A stretch of 8,386 bases of DNA from positions 1 to 8,386 of the forward strand of contig JANQQO010000192.1 of NCBI GenBank assembly GCA_028289305.1, read 5' to 3'. Under the pieces are notes generated by a model. That model was not told the origin of the DNA. It searched no databases and saw nothing but the letters and a program-made list of their open reading frames with translations. The position numbers were made by a program, and so were the translations under genes. The stretch's first letter is position 1, and every line of letters begins with the position of its first letter. Of the stretch, positions 1-4,478 are shown one piece after another. This DNA is from Rickettsiales bacterium (GTDB taxonomy: Bacteria; Pseudomonadota; Alphaproteobacteria; Rickettsiales; JANQQO01).

Positions 1-366
1 CGTCACCGCGGCCACATTCTGTGTTTTTAATTCCGTTCCCTGCGTGCTAATGCCCAAGCGCTCCAAGAATGACGCCAGGCTTTTTTCCGTAAACACCGAG
101 TTATTCAGCTTATCGCCCGTACCGTTCAGCCCCACCACCAGGCCATAGCCAATCAGCATATTTTCGCGAATCCCCTCCACCGTCACAATATCCTTAATGC
201 GCGAGGAGGCGTGTGCGCGCTCCACTCCGGTAAACATCACCGCCATCAGCAACGCCAGACCCACAAGCAGCAGCACTATATAGCTCACCAATTTCCACGC
301 CGTTTTTGAGCCCATGCAAAACGCCCAAAACACCCAGTCTAGTTTATGTATATCGCGTGTCGTCAT
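1..366 (-). CDS. flgI: Flagellar P-ring protein FlgI, N-terminal part (runs off the left edge)
   Basis: The first 122 residues are visible; the C-terminal part lies left of the window. FlgI is exported to the periplasm and forms the P ring around the flagellar rod in the peptidoglycan layer. The mature N-terminus reads SRIKDIVTVEGIRENM, then LIGYGLVVGLNGTGDKL, which is the diagnostic start of FlgI. A hydrophobic stretch at about residues 29-45 followed by AHA-SS looks like a signal peptide cleaved near residue 53. The pre-sequence is long for the family, so Met19 (position 312) is a possible alternative start. I keep position 366 because AGTAGGTAA lies at the right distance upstream, while nothing comparable precedes 312. 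The gene is divergent from fliX, as in Caulobacter, but the two are separated here by almost 1 kb. A sigma54 promoter at 426-442 points into it. Confidence 0.93.
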   Translation of the reverse strand, partial: MTTRDIHKLDWVFWAFCMGSKTAWKLVSYIVLLLVGLALLMAVMFTGVERAHASSRIKDIVTVEGIRENMLIGYGLVVGLNGTGDKLNNSVFTEKSLASFLERLGISTQGTELKTQNVAAVT

Positions 367-425
367 TGTATTACCTACTAAAACCATGTCATACCGCGCA
401 TCATGCCTTGCGGTCCCTTACTCAT

Positions 426-442
426 GGCGAATTCTGTGCCAA
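426..442 (-). promoter_or_regulatory. Sigma54 (-24/-12) promoter of flgI
   Basis: On the minus strand the sequence is TTGGCACAGAATTCGCC. The -24 element TTGGCAC is a full match to the sigma54 consensus. The invariant GG and GC pairs are separated by exactly 10 nt (GG at 440-439, GC at 428-427). Transcription should begin near 415, leaving a leader of about 50 nt before the flgI start at 366. Sigma54 control of mid and late flagellar genes is established in Caulobacter, where FlbD is the activator and FliX modulates it. The -12 element (TCGCC) is weaker than the ideal TTGCA. Confidence 0.72.
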
Positions 443-518
443 GTGCTCATATCACGATTTTATGATTGTATATCAGTAGGATAATCCACAACCCCGCGCC
501 GCGCCTGCTCCCCGCCTT

Positions 519-562
519 CACCCCCGCCAGGCAATCTTTTCACCCCCACCCGGCAGTTTTTT
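519..562. repeat. Two adjacent 22-bp direct repeats, possible sigma54 enhancer
   Basis: Copies at 519-540 and 541-562 abut exactly and agree at 18 of 22 positions. Each reads CACCCCC, then a GGCA core, then a T-run. A third partial copy (CACCCCC then TTTT) starts at 584, about two more periods away. A 22-bp period puts the cores on the same face of the helix. The pair lies about 105-145 bp upstream of the start predicted for the sigma54 promoter, the usual distance for an enhancer-binding protein. I infer an FlbD-type activator site, but I do not remember the ftr consensus well enough to claim a match. Confidence 0.5.
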
Positions 563-617
563 CCTAGGTCTAAACCTCATATTCACCCCCTTTTCGTCGC
601 TCCCAGCACCCCTCCCG

Positions 618-672
618 CTGGATACGCATGGCGGGGTTTTTGCTCTGCAAAAAGCGTGACATGCGTATCCAG
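618..672. repeat. 55-bp near-perfect palindromic element
   Basis: The outer arms CTGGATACGCATG (618-630) and CATGCGTATCCAG (660-672) are perfectly complementary over 13 bp. The inner arms TTTTTGC (637-643) and GCAAAAA (647-653) pair across a TCT loop. The interior resembles the element at 1166-1295: both contain CATGGCGGG, TTTTTGC and GCAAAAAGCGTGACATG. They are therefore copies of one dispersed intergenic family. No ORF crosses the element. It separates the flgI regulatory region from the AT-rich stretch ahead of the short transcript. Confidence 0.8.
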
Positions 673-675
673 CCC

Positions 676-803
676 CAAAACACCATAAAATAATGATATT
701 TATAAGAAAATCTAACCTATTATCATATAATAATAAAAAACGTCCCATAAAATACATATTTTTATAGTTTTATATTGACACACACACGGTTTTATAGTAT
801 AAA
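676..803 (+). promoter_or_regulatory. Near-consensus sigma70 promoter with AT-rich upstream region
   Basis: TTGACA (775-780) and TATAAA (798-803) are separated by exactly 17 nt. This is a full -35 match and a five-of-six -10 match. The predicted start is about 808-811. The roughly 100 bp before the -35 are strikingly A/T-rich compared with the GC-rich surroundings and could serve as an UP element or a bending region. The promoter does not face a long gene; it drives the short unit ending at the terminator at 1062-1095. It is the strongest housekeeping-type promoter I can see in the window. Confidence 0.75.
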
Positions 804-819
804 AGGGACAATTACTTGG

Positions 820-835
820 ACTTATACGTATAAGT
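820..835. promoter_or_regulatory. 16-bp perfect palindrome just after the predicted start
   Basis: ACTTATACGTATAAGT is a perfect inverted repeat about 10-25 nt after the predicted transcription start, followed by TTTTTC. In DNA it would suit a dimeric repressor. In RNA it could form a weak A/U-rich hairpin before a U-run and act as an early attenuator. I do not recognise a specific regulator site. Confidence 0.45.
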
Positions 836-913
836 TTTTCGCACAGAAAATGGTTCTGTGCGTTCCTAACTGGCTCAGGAAGAGATGAGCCTATAGTCAT
901 AAGGAGAATCGAC

Positions 914-982
914 ATGAGAATGTTGACTTCTGGCGGTCTTCGCACCGCACTGCGTACGATGGCGTCGTTCCGCGCTCGCTAG
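914..982 (+). CDS. 22-residue Arg-rich peptide ORF, unknown function
   Basis: An AAGGAG Shine-Dalgarno at 901-906 lies 7 nt before ATG 914, the best ribosome-binding arrangement in this region. The peptide begins MRMLTSGG and ends MASFRAR, with five Arg residues among 22, no acidic residues and no long hydrophobic run. Its only gene-scale context is the transcript at 809-1095. The stop codon lies inside a potential hairpin (979-997), and an AAAAAA-loop stem follows at 1010-1032. It could be a leader peptide whose translation alters RNA folding, a small cationic protein, or a coincidental ORF within an sRNA. I do not recognise the sequence. The ribosome-binding site is the main evidence. Confidence 0.45.
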   Translation: MRMLTSGGLRTALRTMASFRAR

Positions 983-1061
983 GGTAGAAGACCTTAGACT
1001 AGTGTGGTAGCTGAATCTAAAAAAGGTTCAGCACATGCCGGTTAACCCCGGCCCCAAAACC

Positions 1062-1095
1062 ACTCCCTGCGCTTCGGCGTAGGGAGTCTTTTTTT
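1062..1095 (+). terminator. Rho-independent terminator of the short transcript
   Basis: An 11-bp stem (1062-1072 with 1077-1087, one G-U pair) is closed by a stable C(UUCG)G tetraloop, followed at once by C and seven T residues (1089-1095). It is a textbook intrinsic terminator, about 80 nt after the small ORF. It should insulate fliX from the upstream promoter, so fliX probably has its own. Confidence 0.9.
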
Positions 1096-1103
1096 GCCTC
1101 CAC

Positions 1104-1152
1104 CTAAACACTCAACACCCAGCACTTCACACCTAGAACCTAAACCCTAGAA
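1104..1152. repeat. Degenerate heptamer array, seven units
   Basis: From 1104 the sequence divides into seven consecutive 7-mers: CTAAACA, CTCAACA, CCCAGCA, CTTCACA, CCTAGAA, CCTAAAC, CCTAGAA. The first and last are clearly related, and two of the last three are identical. It starts just after the terminator at 1095 and ends 13 bp before the palindromic element at 1166. Two comparable arrays occur at 5277-5325 and 5438-5500. The pattern resembles the heptanucleotide short tandem repeats described in cyanobacteria; that is an analogy, not an identification. Confidence 0.55.
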
Positions 1153-1165
1153 AATTTCTCACACC

Positions 1166-1295
1166 CGTCATCCTCATGGCGGGATTTTTGCTGCCTTAAG
1201 CAAAAAGCGTGACATGGGGATCCAGACATACAGCAAGGTAATACTGGATCCCCACCTTCGCCATGCTTTTCATGCATGGCTCGGTGAGGATGACG
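1166..1295. repeat. Composite palindromic element with GTCATCC ends, upstream of fliX
   Basis: The terminal inverted repeats CGTCATCCTC (1166-1175) and GAGGATGACG (1286-1295) are perfect. Inside are three smaller inverted pairs: TTTTTGCT/AGCAAAAA (1185-1192/1199-1206), GGGGATCCAG/CTGGATCCCC (1216-1225/1244-1253) and GCCATGC/GCATGGC (1260-1266/1274-1280). CACC and GGTG also flank the last pair. No transposase is encoded, so it is a non-autonomous intergenic repeat, possibly MITE-like. It shares its interior with 618-672 and its ends with 1791-1893. It lies only 53 bp before the fliX start and could affect fliX expression. Confidence 0.78.
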
Positions 1296-1348
1296 TTCTT
1301 CCTAGAAAACTCCCTCCCCTTCTGTTAGAATGAGAACGAGGGAACAGT

Positions 1349-1762
1349 ATGCGCGTTACAGAAACCAAATCGATCGGCCCGGCTTCGGGCGTGAAGAAGA
1401 AAAACCGCTCCGGTGGCGAGGGCGATTTCGGCAGCTTGCTTGGTAGCGCTGAAGCCACTGAGGAAAGCACAGCCCCGGCCGCAGCAGCCGGTATTGGCGC
1501 GATTGACGGCATCCTTGCCCTGCAAGGCGATGCGCCAAACCCCAATAAACAACAGCAACAGCGCGGCGATGCCATGCTCAAACAGCTGGATGCGATTCGC
1601 CTCGGCCTGCTTTCCGGCCAGATTCCCGCCCATGCGGTGCAGCAACTCCTGTCTCAGGTAAAATCGCAAAAAGAAGCGGCCACCGACCCGGCCCTACAAG
1701 GTATTATTCGTGAAATCGAAACCCGCGCCGCCGTCGAACTAGCAAAACTCGAACAGCTTTAA
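1349..1762 (+). CDS. fliX: Flagellar assembly regulator FliX
   Basis: The 137-residue length is usual for FliX. The N-terminal half is low-complexity and charged (residues 1-70, with Ala-rich and Gln-rich runs). The C-terminal half is helical and carries the family signature: DAIRLGLLSGQIP near residue 80, and a final block ending IETRAAVELAKLEQL. In Caulobacter FliX couples early flagellar assembly to the activity of FlbD, the activator of sigma54-dependent flagellar genes. Its position divergent from flgI and near a sigma54 promoter fits that role. The start at 1349 is preceded by GAGGGA. No convincing -35/-10 pair is visible in the short gap after the palindromic element. The gene runs towards dctM in a convergent arrangement. 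The family is characteristic of Alphaproteobacteria. Confidence 0.9.
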   Translation: MRVTETKSIGPASGVKKKNRSGGEGDFGSLLGSAEATEESTAPAAAAGIGAIDGILALQGDAPNPNKQQQQRGDAMLKQLDAIRLGLLSGQIPAHAVQQLLSQVKSQKEAATDPALQGIIREIETRAAVELAKLEQL

Positions 1763-1785
1763 TCGTCACATCGTCGCATCGTCAC
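1762..1785. repeat. Octamer tandem array directly after the fliX stop
   Basis: ATCGTCAC, ATCGTCGC, ATCGTCAC follow in exact tandem, with a partial ATCC after them. The array starts on the last base of the fliX stop codon. It leads into the palindromic element at 1791, as the heptamer array at 1104-1152 leads into that at 1166. Confidence 0.7.
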
Positions 1786-1790
1786 ATCCT

Positions 1791-1893
1791 CCCACCCGTC
1801 ATCCCCCTGGCACGCGTTTTTGCCTCCTAATGGATCCCCGTGTTCACGAAAACTGCAAAGCACTTTTCGCGCCACGAGGATGACAAGGGTGGG
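1791..1893. repeat. Composite palindromic element with GTCATCC ends, downstream of fliX
   Basis: The outer arms are CCCACCC (1791-1797) with GGGTGGG (1887-1893), then GTCATCC (1798-1804) with GGATGAC (1878-1884). CGAAAA and TTTTCG form an inner pair around a short loop. GGATCCCCGTG and the TTTTTGC block recall the element at 1166-1295. It lies in the convergent fliX/dctM gap, where its fold could help end fliX transcription, but there is no U-run typical of an intrinsic terminator. Confidence 0.68.
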
Positions 1894-1924
1894 ATAGCAA
1901 AAACCGTGCGTGAGTAATGGAGGA

Positions 1925-1983
1925 GCACCAGTGACGAGGTGCGACCCAAGGCTTGCGACCGCAAGCCCGCCAATCCTTTGGCG
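1925..1983. repeat. Three successive small hairpins
   Basis: GCACC/GGTGC (1925-1929/1938-1942), GGCTTGC/GCAAGCC with a GACC loop (1950-1956/1961-1967) and CGCCAA/TTGGCG with a TCCT loop (1968-1973/1978-1983) follow one another. The last two abut exactly. There is no T-run on either strand and no ORF. They may be a folded 3' end for fliX or dctM transcripts, or part of a repeat. Confidence 0.5.
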
Positions 1984-1986
1984 AAA

Positions 1987-2092
1987 AGCCTTAGTGGCGT
2001 TTGAACGTCATTTATAAAACAGCGCAGCCTTAGCCTGCCCGGCGTAGCTCAAAGAGCGCAGCCTACGCGGCGCTTGAGCGTCATTTAAAAAA
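1987..2092. repeat. Pair of 33-bp direct repeats with a compensating stem
   Basis: Copies at 1987-2019 and 2060-2092 agree at 27 of 33 positions. Each contains a small inverted repeat, CGTTTGAACG in one and CGCTTGAGCG in the other. The two substitutions inside it compensate, so both copies keep the stem. Between them, GCGTAG (2042-2047) and CTACGC (2063-2068) pair as another stem. The second copy ends next to the dctM stop at 2094. Confidence 0.6.
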
Positions 2093-2093
2093 T

Positions 2094-3533
2094 CTAAAAA
2101 TCCACCCCATACGATTCGCCACCCAGGCCTTCCGGTAAGCCCTCAGCAGGCGCAGAAAACACCGTGCCATAGAGGGTTTCGGGCAGAAAGGTCGTCAGGC
2201 TTGGGAACAGCACCAGCACCACCAGGGCAATCAGCTGAATCCCCACAAACGGGATCACCCCGTGGTAAATATCGCGCGTCTGCAAGCTTTCTGGCGCCGC
2301 CCCACGCAGGTAAAACAGCGCAAACCCAAAGGGCGGGGTTAAAAACGAGGTCTGCAAATTCACCGCAAGCAAGATCGCAAGCCAGATCGGGTTCGCCCCC
2401 ATAGCCAGCAGCGCTGGCGCTACAATCGGCACCACCACGAAAATAATTTCAATAAAATCGAGGAAAAACCCGAGCACGAAAATTGTCAGCATCACCAGCG
2501 CCAGCGCGGTCATGAGCCCACCTGGCAAATCGCCGAGCAGTGCCTCTACCAGCTCGTCGCCGCCCAAACCCCGAAATACCAGGGTAAACAGCGCCGCCCC
2601 AATCAAAATCGTGAACACCATCGCCGAGGTGCGCGCCGTCTCCCGCACCGTCACCTTGATATTTTCGTAATCCAGCCGCCGATGCGCGGCTGCCAGCAAC
2701 ATCGCGCCCACTGCACCCACCGCCGCTGATTCGGTCGCAGTCGCCACCCCAGCCAAGATCGAACCGAGCACCACCACAATCAGCAGCAGCGGCGGCAGCA
2801 TCACCTTCAGCGCCCGCATGAACACCCCATGCGCATGCTCCCGCTCTACCGGCGGCACACGCTCTGGCTTGAGCCGGCTATAGACCAGCAGCCACACAAT
2901 ATACAGCGCCACCAGGCCAAATCCCGGCACCAGCGCCCCCATGAAAATATCAGCGATCGATACCGGCACTGGCGAGAGATTCCCGAGTGTCAGCTGCGTG
3001 GTCTGATGCGCGCTCGAGATCTGATCCCCCAGCAAAATCAACACGATAGAGGGTGGAATGATCTGCCCCAGCGTGCCCGAGGCACAGATCGCCCCGCTCG
3101 ACATGCGCGGGCAATAGCGCTGCTGCAGCATCACGGGCAGCGAAATCAGCCCCATCGTCACCACCGTCGCCCCAACAATCCCGGTAGACGCCGCAAGCAG
3201 CGCGCCCACCACCATCACGGCAATGCCAAGCCCAGCGCGCATATTGCCCATCAGCTCCGCCATGGTCTGCAGCAGCTCCTCGGCAATCTTCGCCCGCGCC
3301 AACATCACGCCCATAAACACAAAAAGCGGCACCGCGATCAGCAAATCATTGGTCATAATGCCCCAGATACGGTTGGGGAAGGCGGCGATATAGCTTAGGT
3401 CAAACACGCCAAGCACCGCTCCTAAGAGTGCGACCCACAGCGCCACACCGCTTAACACAAAGGCGACCGGAAACCCGGTCAACAACCCGGCCATCACGCC
3501 AATAAATAATACAAATACCAAGAACTCGGCCAC
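2094..3533 (-). CDS. dctM: TRAP transporter large permease subunit (DctM, FcbT3-like)
   Basis: This is the large membrane subunit of a tripartite ATP-independent periplasmic transporter, which imports carboxylates with a sodium gradient. The 479 residues form many hydrophobic segments. Blocks characteristic of the family are visible: TGFPVAFVLSG near residue 19, a STGIVGATVVTMG block near 115, SGTLGQIIPPS near 152, and LQTSFLTPPFGFALFYLRG near the C-terminus. The long loop after the IPPS block and the overall length fit the COG4664 'mannitol/chloroaromatic' subtype. That label does not define the substrate. The start is GTG at 3533, one base after the dctQ stop, with GGAGG at 3541-3545. It is the last gene of the run. 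No clear intrinsic terminator follows on the minus strand. Confidence 0.9.
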   Translation of the reverse strand: MAEFLVFVLFIGVMAGLLTGFPVAFVLSGVALWVALLGAVLGVFDLSYIAAFPNRIWGIMTNDLLIAVPLFVFMGVMLARAKIAEELLQTMAELMGNMRAGLGIAVMVVGALLAASTGIVGATVVTMGLISLPVMLQQRYCPRMSSGAICASGTLGQIIPPSIVLILLGDQISSAHQTTQLTLGNLSPVPVSIADIFMGALVPGFGLVALYIVWLLVYSRLKPERVPPVEREHAHGVFMRALKVMLPPLLLIVVVLGSILAGVATATESAAVGAVGAMLLAAAHRRLDYENIKVTVRETARTSAMVFTILIGAALFTLVFRGLGGDELVEALLGDLPGGLMTALALVMLTIFVLGFFLDFIEIIFVVVPIVAPALLAMGANPIWLAILLAVNLQTSFLTPPFGFALFYLRGAAPESLQTRDIYHGVIPFVGIQLIALVVLVLFPSLTTFLPETLYGTVFSAPAEGLPEGLGGESYGVDF

Positions 3534-3534
3534 G

Positions 3535-4032
3535 TTAGCCCCTCCGCAGCACTGTCACCGCGCGCAGCAGCGTTGCCACCCCCTGCAAGGCCAGGGTCAG
3601 GGCAAATCCCCAGATGCAGGTTTTTAACAGAAACACCCCCGGCATGCCGCCATATTCGGGTGAGCGCTCAGTAATCGCCCAGGAACTGCGCACAAAATCG
3701 GCAGAAAAATAGAGCAAGGCCACACATACCGGCCATAAAAACACCACCGTGCCTGCCGCATCCACCCAGGCTTTGCGCCGGGCGGTAAACCCGCGATAGA
3801 ACACATCCACCCGCACATGCGCATCCTTCAGCAAGGTATAGGATGCCGCCAGCAAAAACACCCCGGCGTGGAAAAACCGCACCAGCTCCTGCTGCCAGAT
3901 ATAATTAATATCGAAAAAATAGCGCTGCACCACGCCCCAGAACATCACCACCACCATCGCGAGCACACACCACGCCACTGCGCGGCCCAGGCCCATGGTG
4001 ATGCGATCGATTGTCTCTGCGACGCGCTGCAT
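3535..4032 (-). CDS. dctQ: TRAP transporter small permease subunit (DctQ, FcbT2-like)
   Basis: The product has 165 residues and four predicted membrane segments (about 18-38, 52-68, 88-108 and 132-155), the usual DctQ architecture. The block WQQELVRFFHAGVFLLAASY, followed by KDAHVRVDVFY (residues 69-79), is typical of the family, and RYFF near residue 37 closes the first segment. With DctM it forms the membrane part of the transporter. The stop is one base from the dctM start, so the two are tightly coupled. The ArsC-like gene ends only 6 nt upstream. The start is awkward: the Shine-Dalgarno ends 1 nt from ATG 4032. Met13 at 3996 is the next in-frame ATG but has no ribosome-binding site. Confidence 0.88.
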   Translation of the reverse strand: MQRVAETIDRITMGLGRAVAWCVLAMVVVMFWGVVQRYFFDINYIWQQELVRFFHAGVFLLAASYTLLKDAHVRVDVFYRGFTARRKAWVDAAGTVVFLWPVCVALLYFSADFVRSSWAITERSPEYGGMPGVFLLKTCIWGFALTLALQGVATLLRAVTVLRRG

Positions 4033-4038
4033 ACCTCC
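4033..4038 (-). promoter_or_regulatory. Unusually close Shine-Dalgarno for dctQ
   Basis: On the minus strand the ArsC-like stop TGA is followed directly by GGAGGT and then ATG of dctQ. The purine core ends 1 nt before the start, much closer than the usual 5-9 nt. The arrangement suggests that dctQ depends on ribosomes terminating on the upstream gene, or that the true start differs. Confidence 0.6.
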
Positions 4039-4404
4039 TCATTCCTGATCCAGCAGCGCCAGCACCTTCTCCGGCGGGCGGCCAATCACGGCGTGGTCGC
4101 CGCGCACTACCAGCGGCCGCTGCAATAATTTCGGATGCGCGACTATTGCGTCTATCAGCGCCTCGTCCGACAGCGTGGCCTCACGTAGGCCCAATTCCTT
4201 ATATTCCGGCTCCGCGTCACGCAGCATCGCTCGCGCGCCACCATCCACGATTTCCGCCAGATGCAATAACGTCTCGCGGCCGGGCGGTGTTTTTAAATAT
4301 TCCACCACTTGCGGTTCCTCCCCGCGTGCTTCCAGCAGCTGAAGCGCCTCGCGCGATTTCCGACATCGCGGGTTGTGATACACAATCACACTATCTTTCA
4401 CCAT
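4039..4404 (-). CDS. ArsC/YfgD-family thioredoxin-fold reductase
   Basis: The product has 121 residues. The N-terminal NPRCRKSR places a catalytic Cys14 in the ArsC position, and three arginines, Arg62, Arg96 and Arg109, match the Arg60/94/107 triad of E. coli ArsC with a constant +2 offset. VVEYLKTPP and RPLVV are further family blocks. Glutaredoxin-coupled ArsC reduces arsenate, but HNPRC and the TPP block are closer to the YfgD branch, whose physiological substrate is not established. There are no arsB, acr3 or arsR neighbours, so an arsenic role is not supported by context. The start at 4404 has AAGGAG 6 nt upstream. It sits between bdhA and dctQ, probably in one operon. Confidence 0.82.
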   Translation of the reverse strand: MVKDSVIVYHNPRCRKSREALQLLEARGEEPQVVEYLKTPPGRETLLHLAEIVDGGARAMLRDAEPEYKELGLREATLSDEALIDAIVAHPKLLQRPLVVRGDHAVIGRPPEKVLALLDQE

Positions 4405-4440
4405 CAGCTTCTCCTTCTCTAAATCCCGTACTACCCATTA

Positions 4441-4472
4441 CCATAGAGTGCTTTAACCATAGAGTGTTGTAA
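4441..4472. repeat. Tandem pair of 16-bp repeats between bdhA and the ArsC-like gene
   Basis: CCATAGAGTGCTTTAA (4441-4456) is followed at once by CCATAGAGTGTTGTAA (4457-4472), identical at 14 of 16 positions. The pair fills most of the 74-bp gap after the bdhA stop. It may be a simple duplication or a paired binding site for the downstream genes. No promoter is evident. Confidence 0.6.
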
Positions 4473-4478
4473 AATTCA

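Larger units (their letters stand above)
809..1095 (+). ncRNA. Short, highly structured transcript of unknown class (sRNA or small-protein mRNA)
   Basis: A strong promoter and a strong terminator bracket about 290 nt. Stems visible in order: 820-835 (self-complementary), 840-848/854-862 (9 bp), 872-877/886-891 (6 bp), 979-985/991-997 (7 bp with one G-U), 1010-1017/1025-1032 (8 bp with one G-U), 1036-1040/1047-1051 (5 bp), and the terminator stem. A 22-codon ORF with a good Shine-Dalgarno lies at 914-982, and the fourth stem begins at its last codons. I recognise no Rfam-type family. It lacks the TpsiC arm and Ala-Ala tag of a tmRNA, the core motifs of RNase P and SRP RNA, and an obvious 6S layout. 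It could be a dual-function sRNA, a small-protein mRNA, or a leader RNA ending before fliX. The boundaries are predictions. Confidence 0.6.

Noticed and set aside
378..425. 15-codon minus-strand ORF (MSKGPQ...) just upstream of flgI
   Set aside because: Its ATG lies within the sigma54 promoter and upstream of the predicted start, so it would not be transcribed from it; there is no Shine-Dalgarno.
518..945. Two minus-strand ORFs of 79 and 77 codons across the gap between flgI and fliX
   Set aside because: They run through the palindrome, the AT-rich promoter region and the antisense of the short transcript; their translations look like low-complexity or random sequence and have no matching ribosome-binding site.
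809..1095. Short transcript as a two-piece (permuted) tmRNA
   Set aside because: The peptide ends in FRAR and not in an Ala-rich tag, and no TpsiC arm or acceptor stem is visible.
1808..1823. Sigma54-like CTGGCACGCGTTTTTGC on the plus strand
   Set aside because: The GG to GC spacing is 11 instead of 10, it lies inside a palindromic element, and no plus-strand gene follows.
2829..3398. 189-codon plus-strand ORF opposite dctM
   Set aside because: His/Arg-rich antisense shadow of a clear DctM coding sequence.
4011..4472. 153-codon plus-strand ORF opposite the ArsC-like gene
   Set aside because: Antisense shadow rich in Pro/Ala; the minus-strand frame carries the full ArsC Cys and Arg residues.
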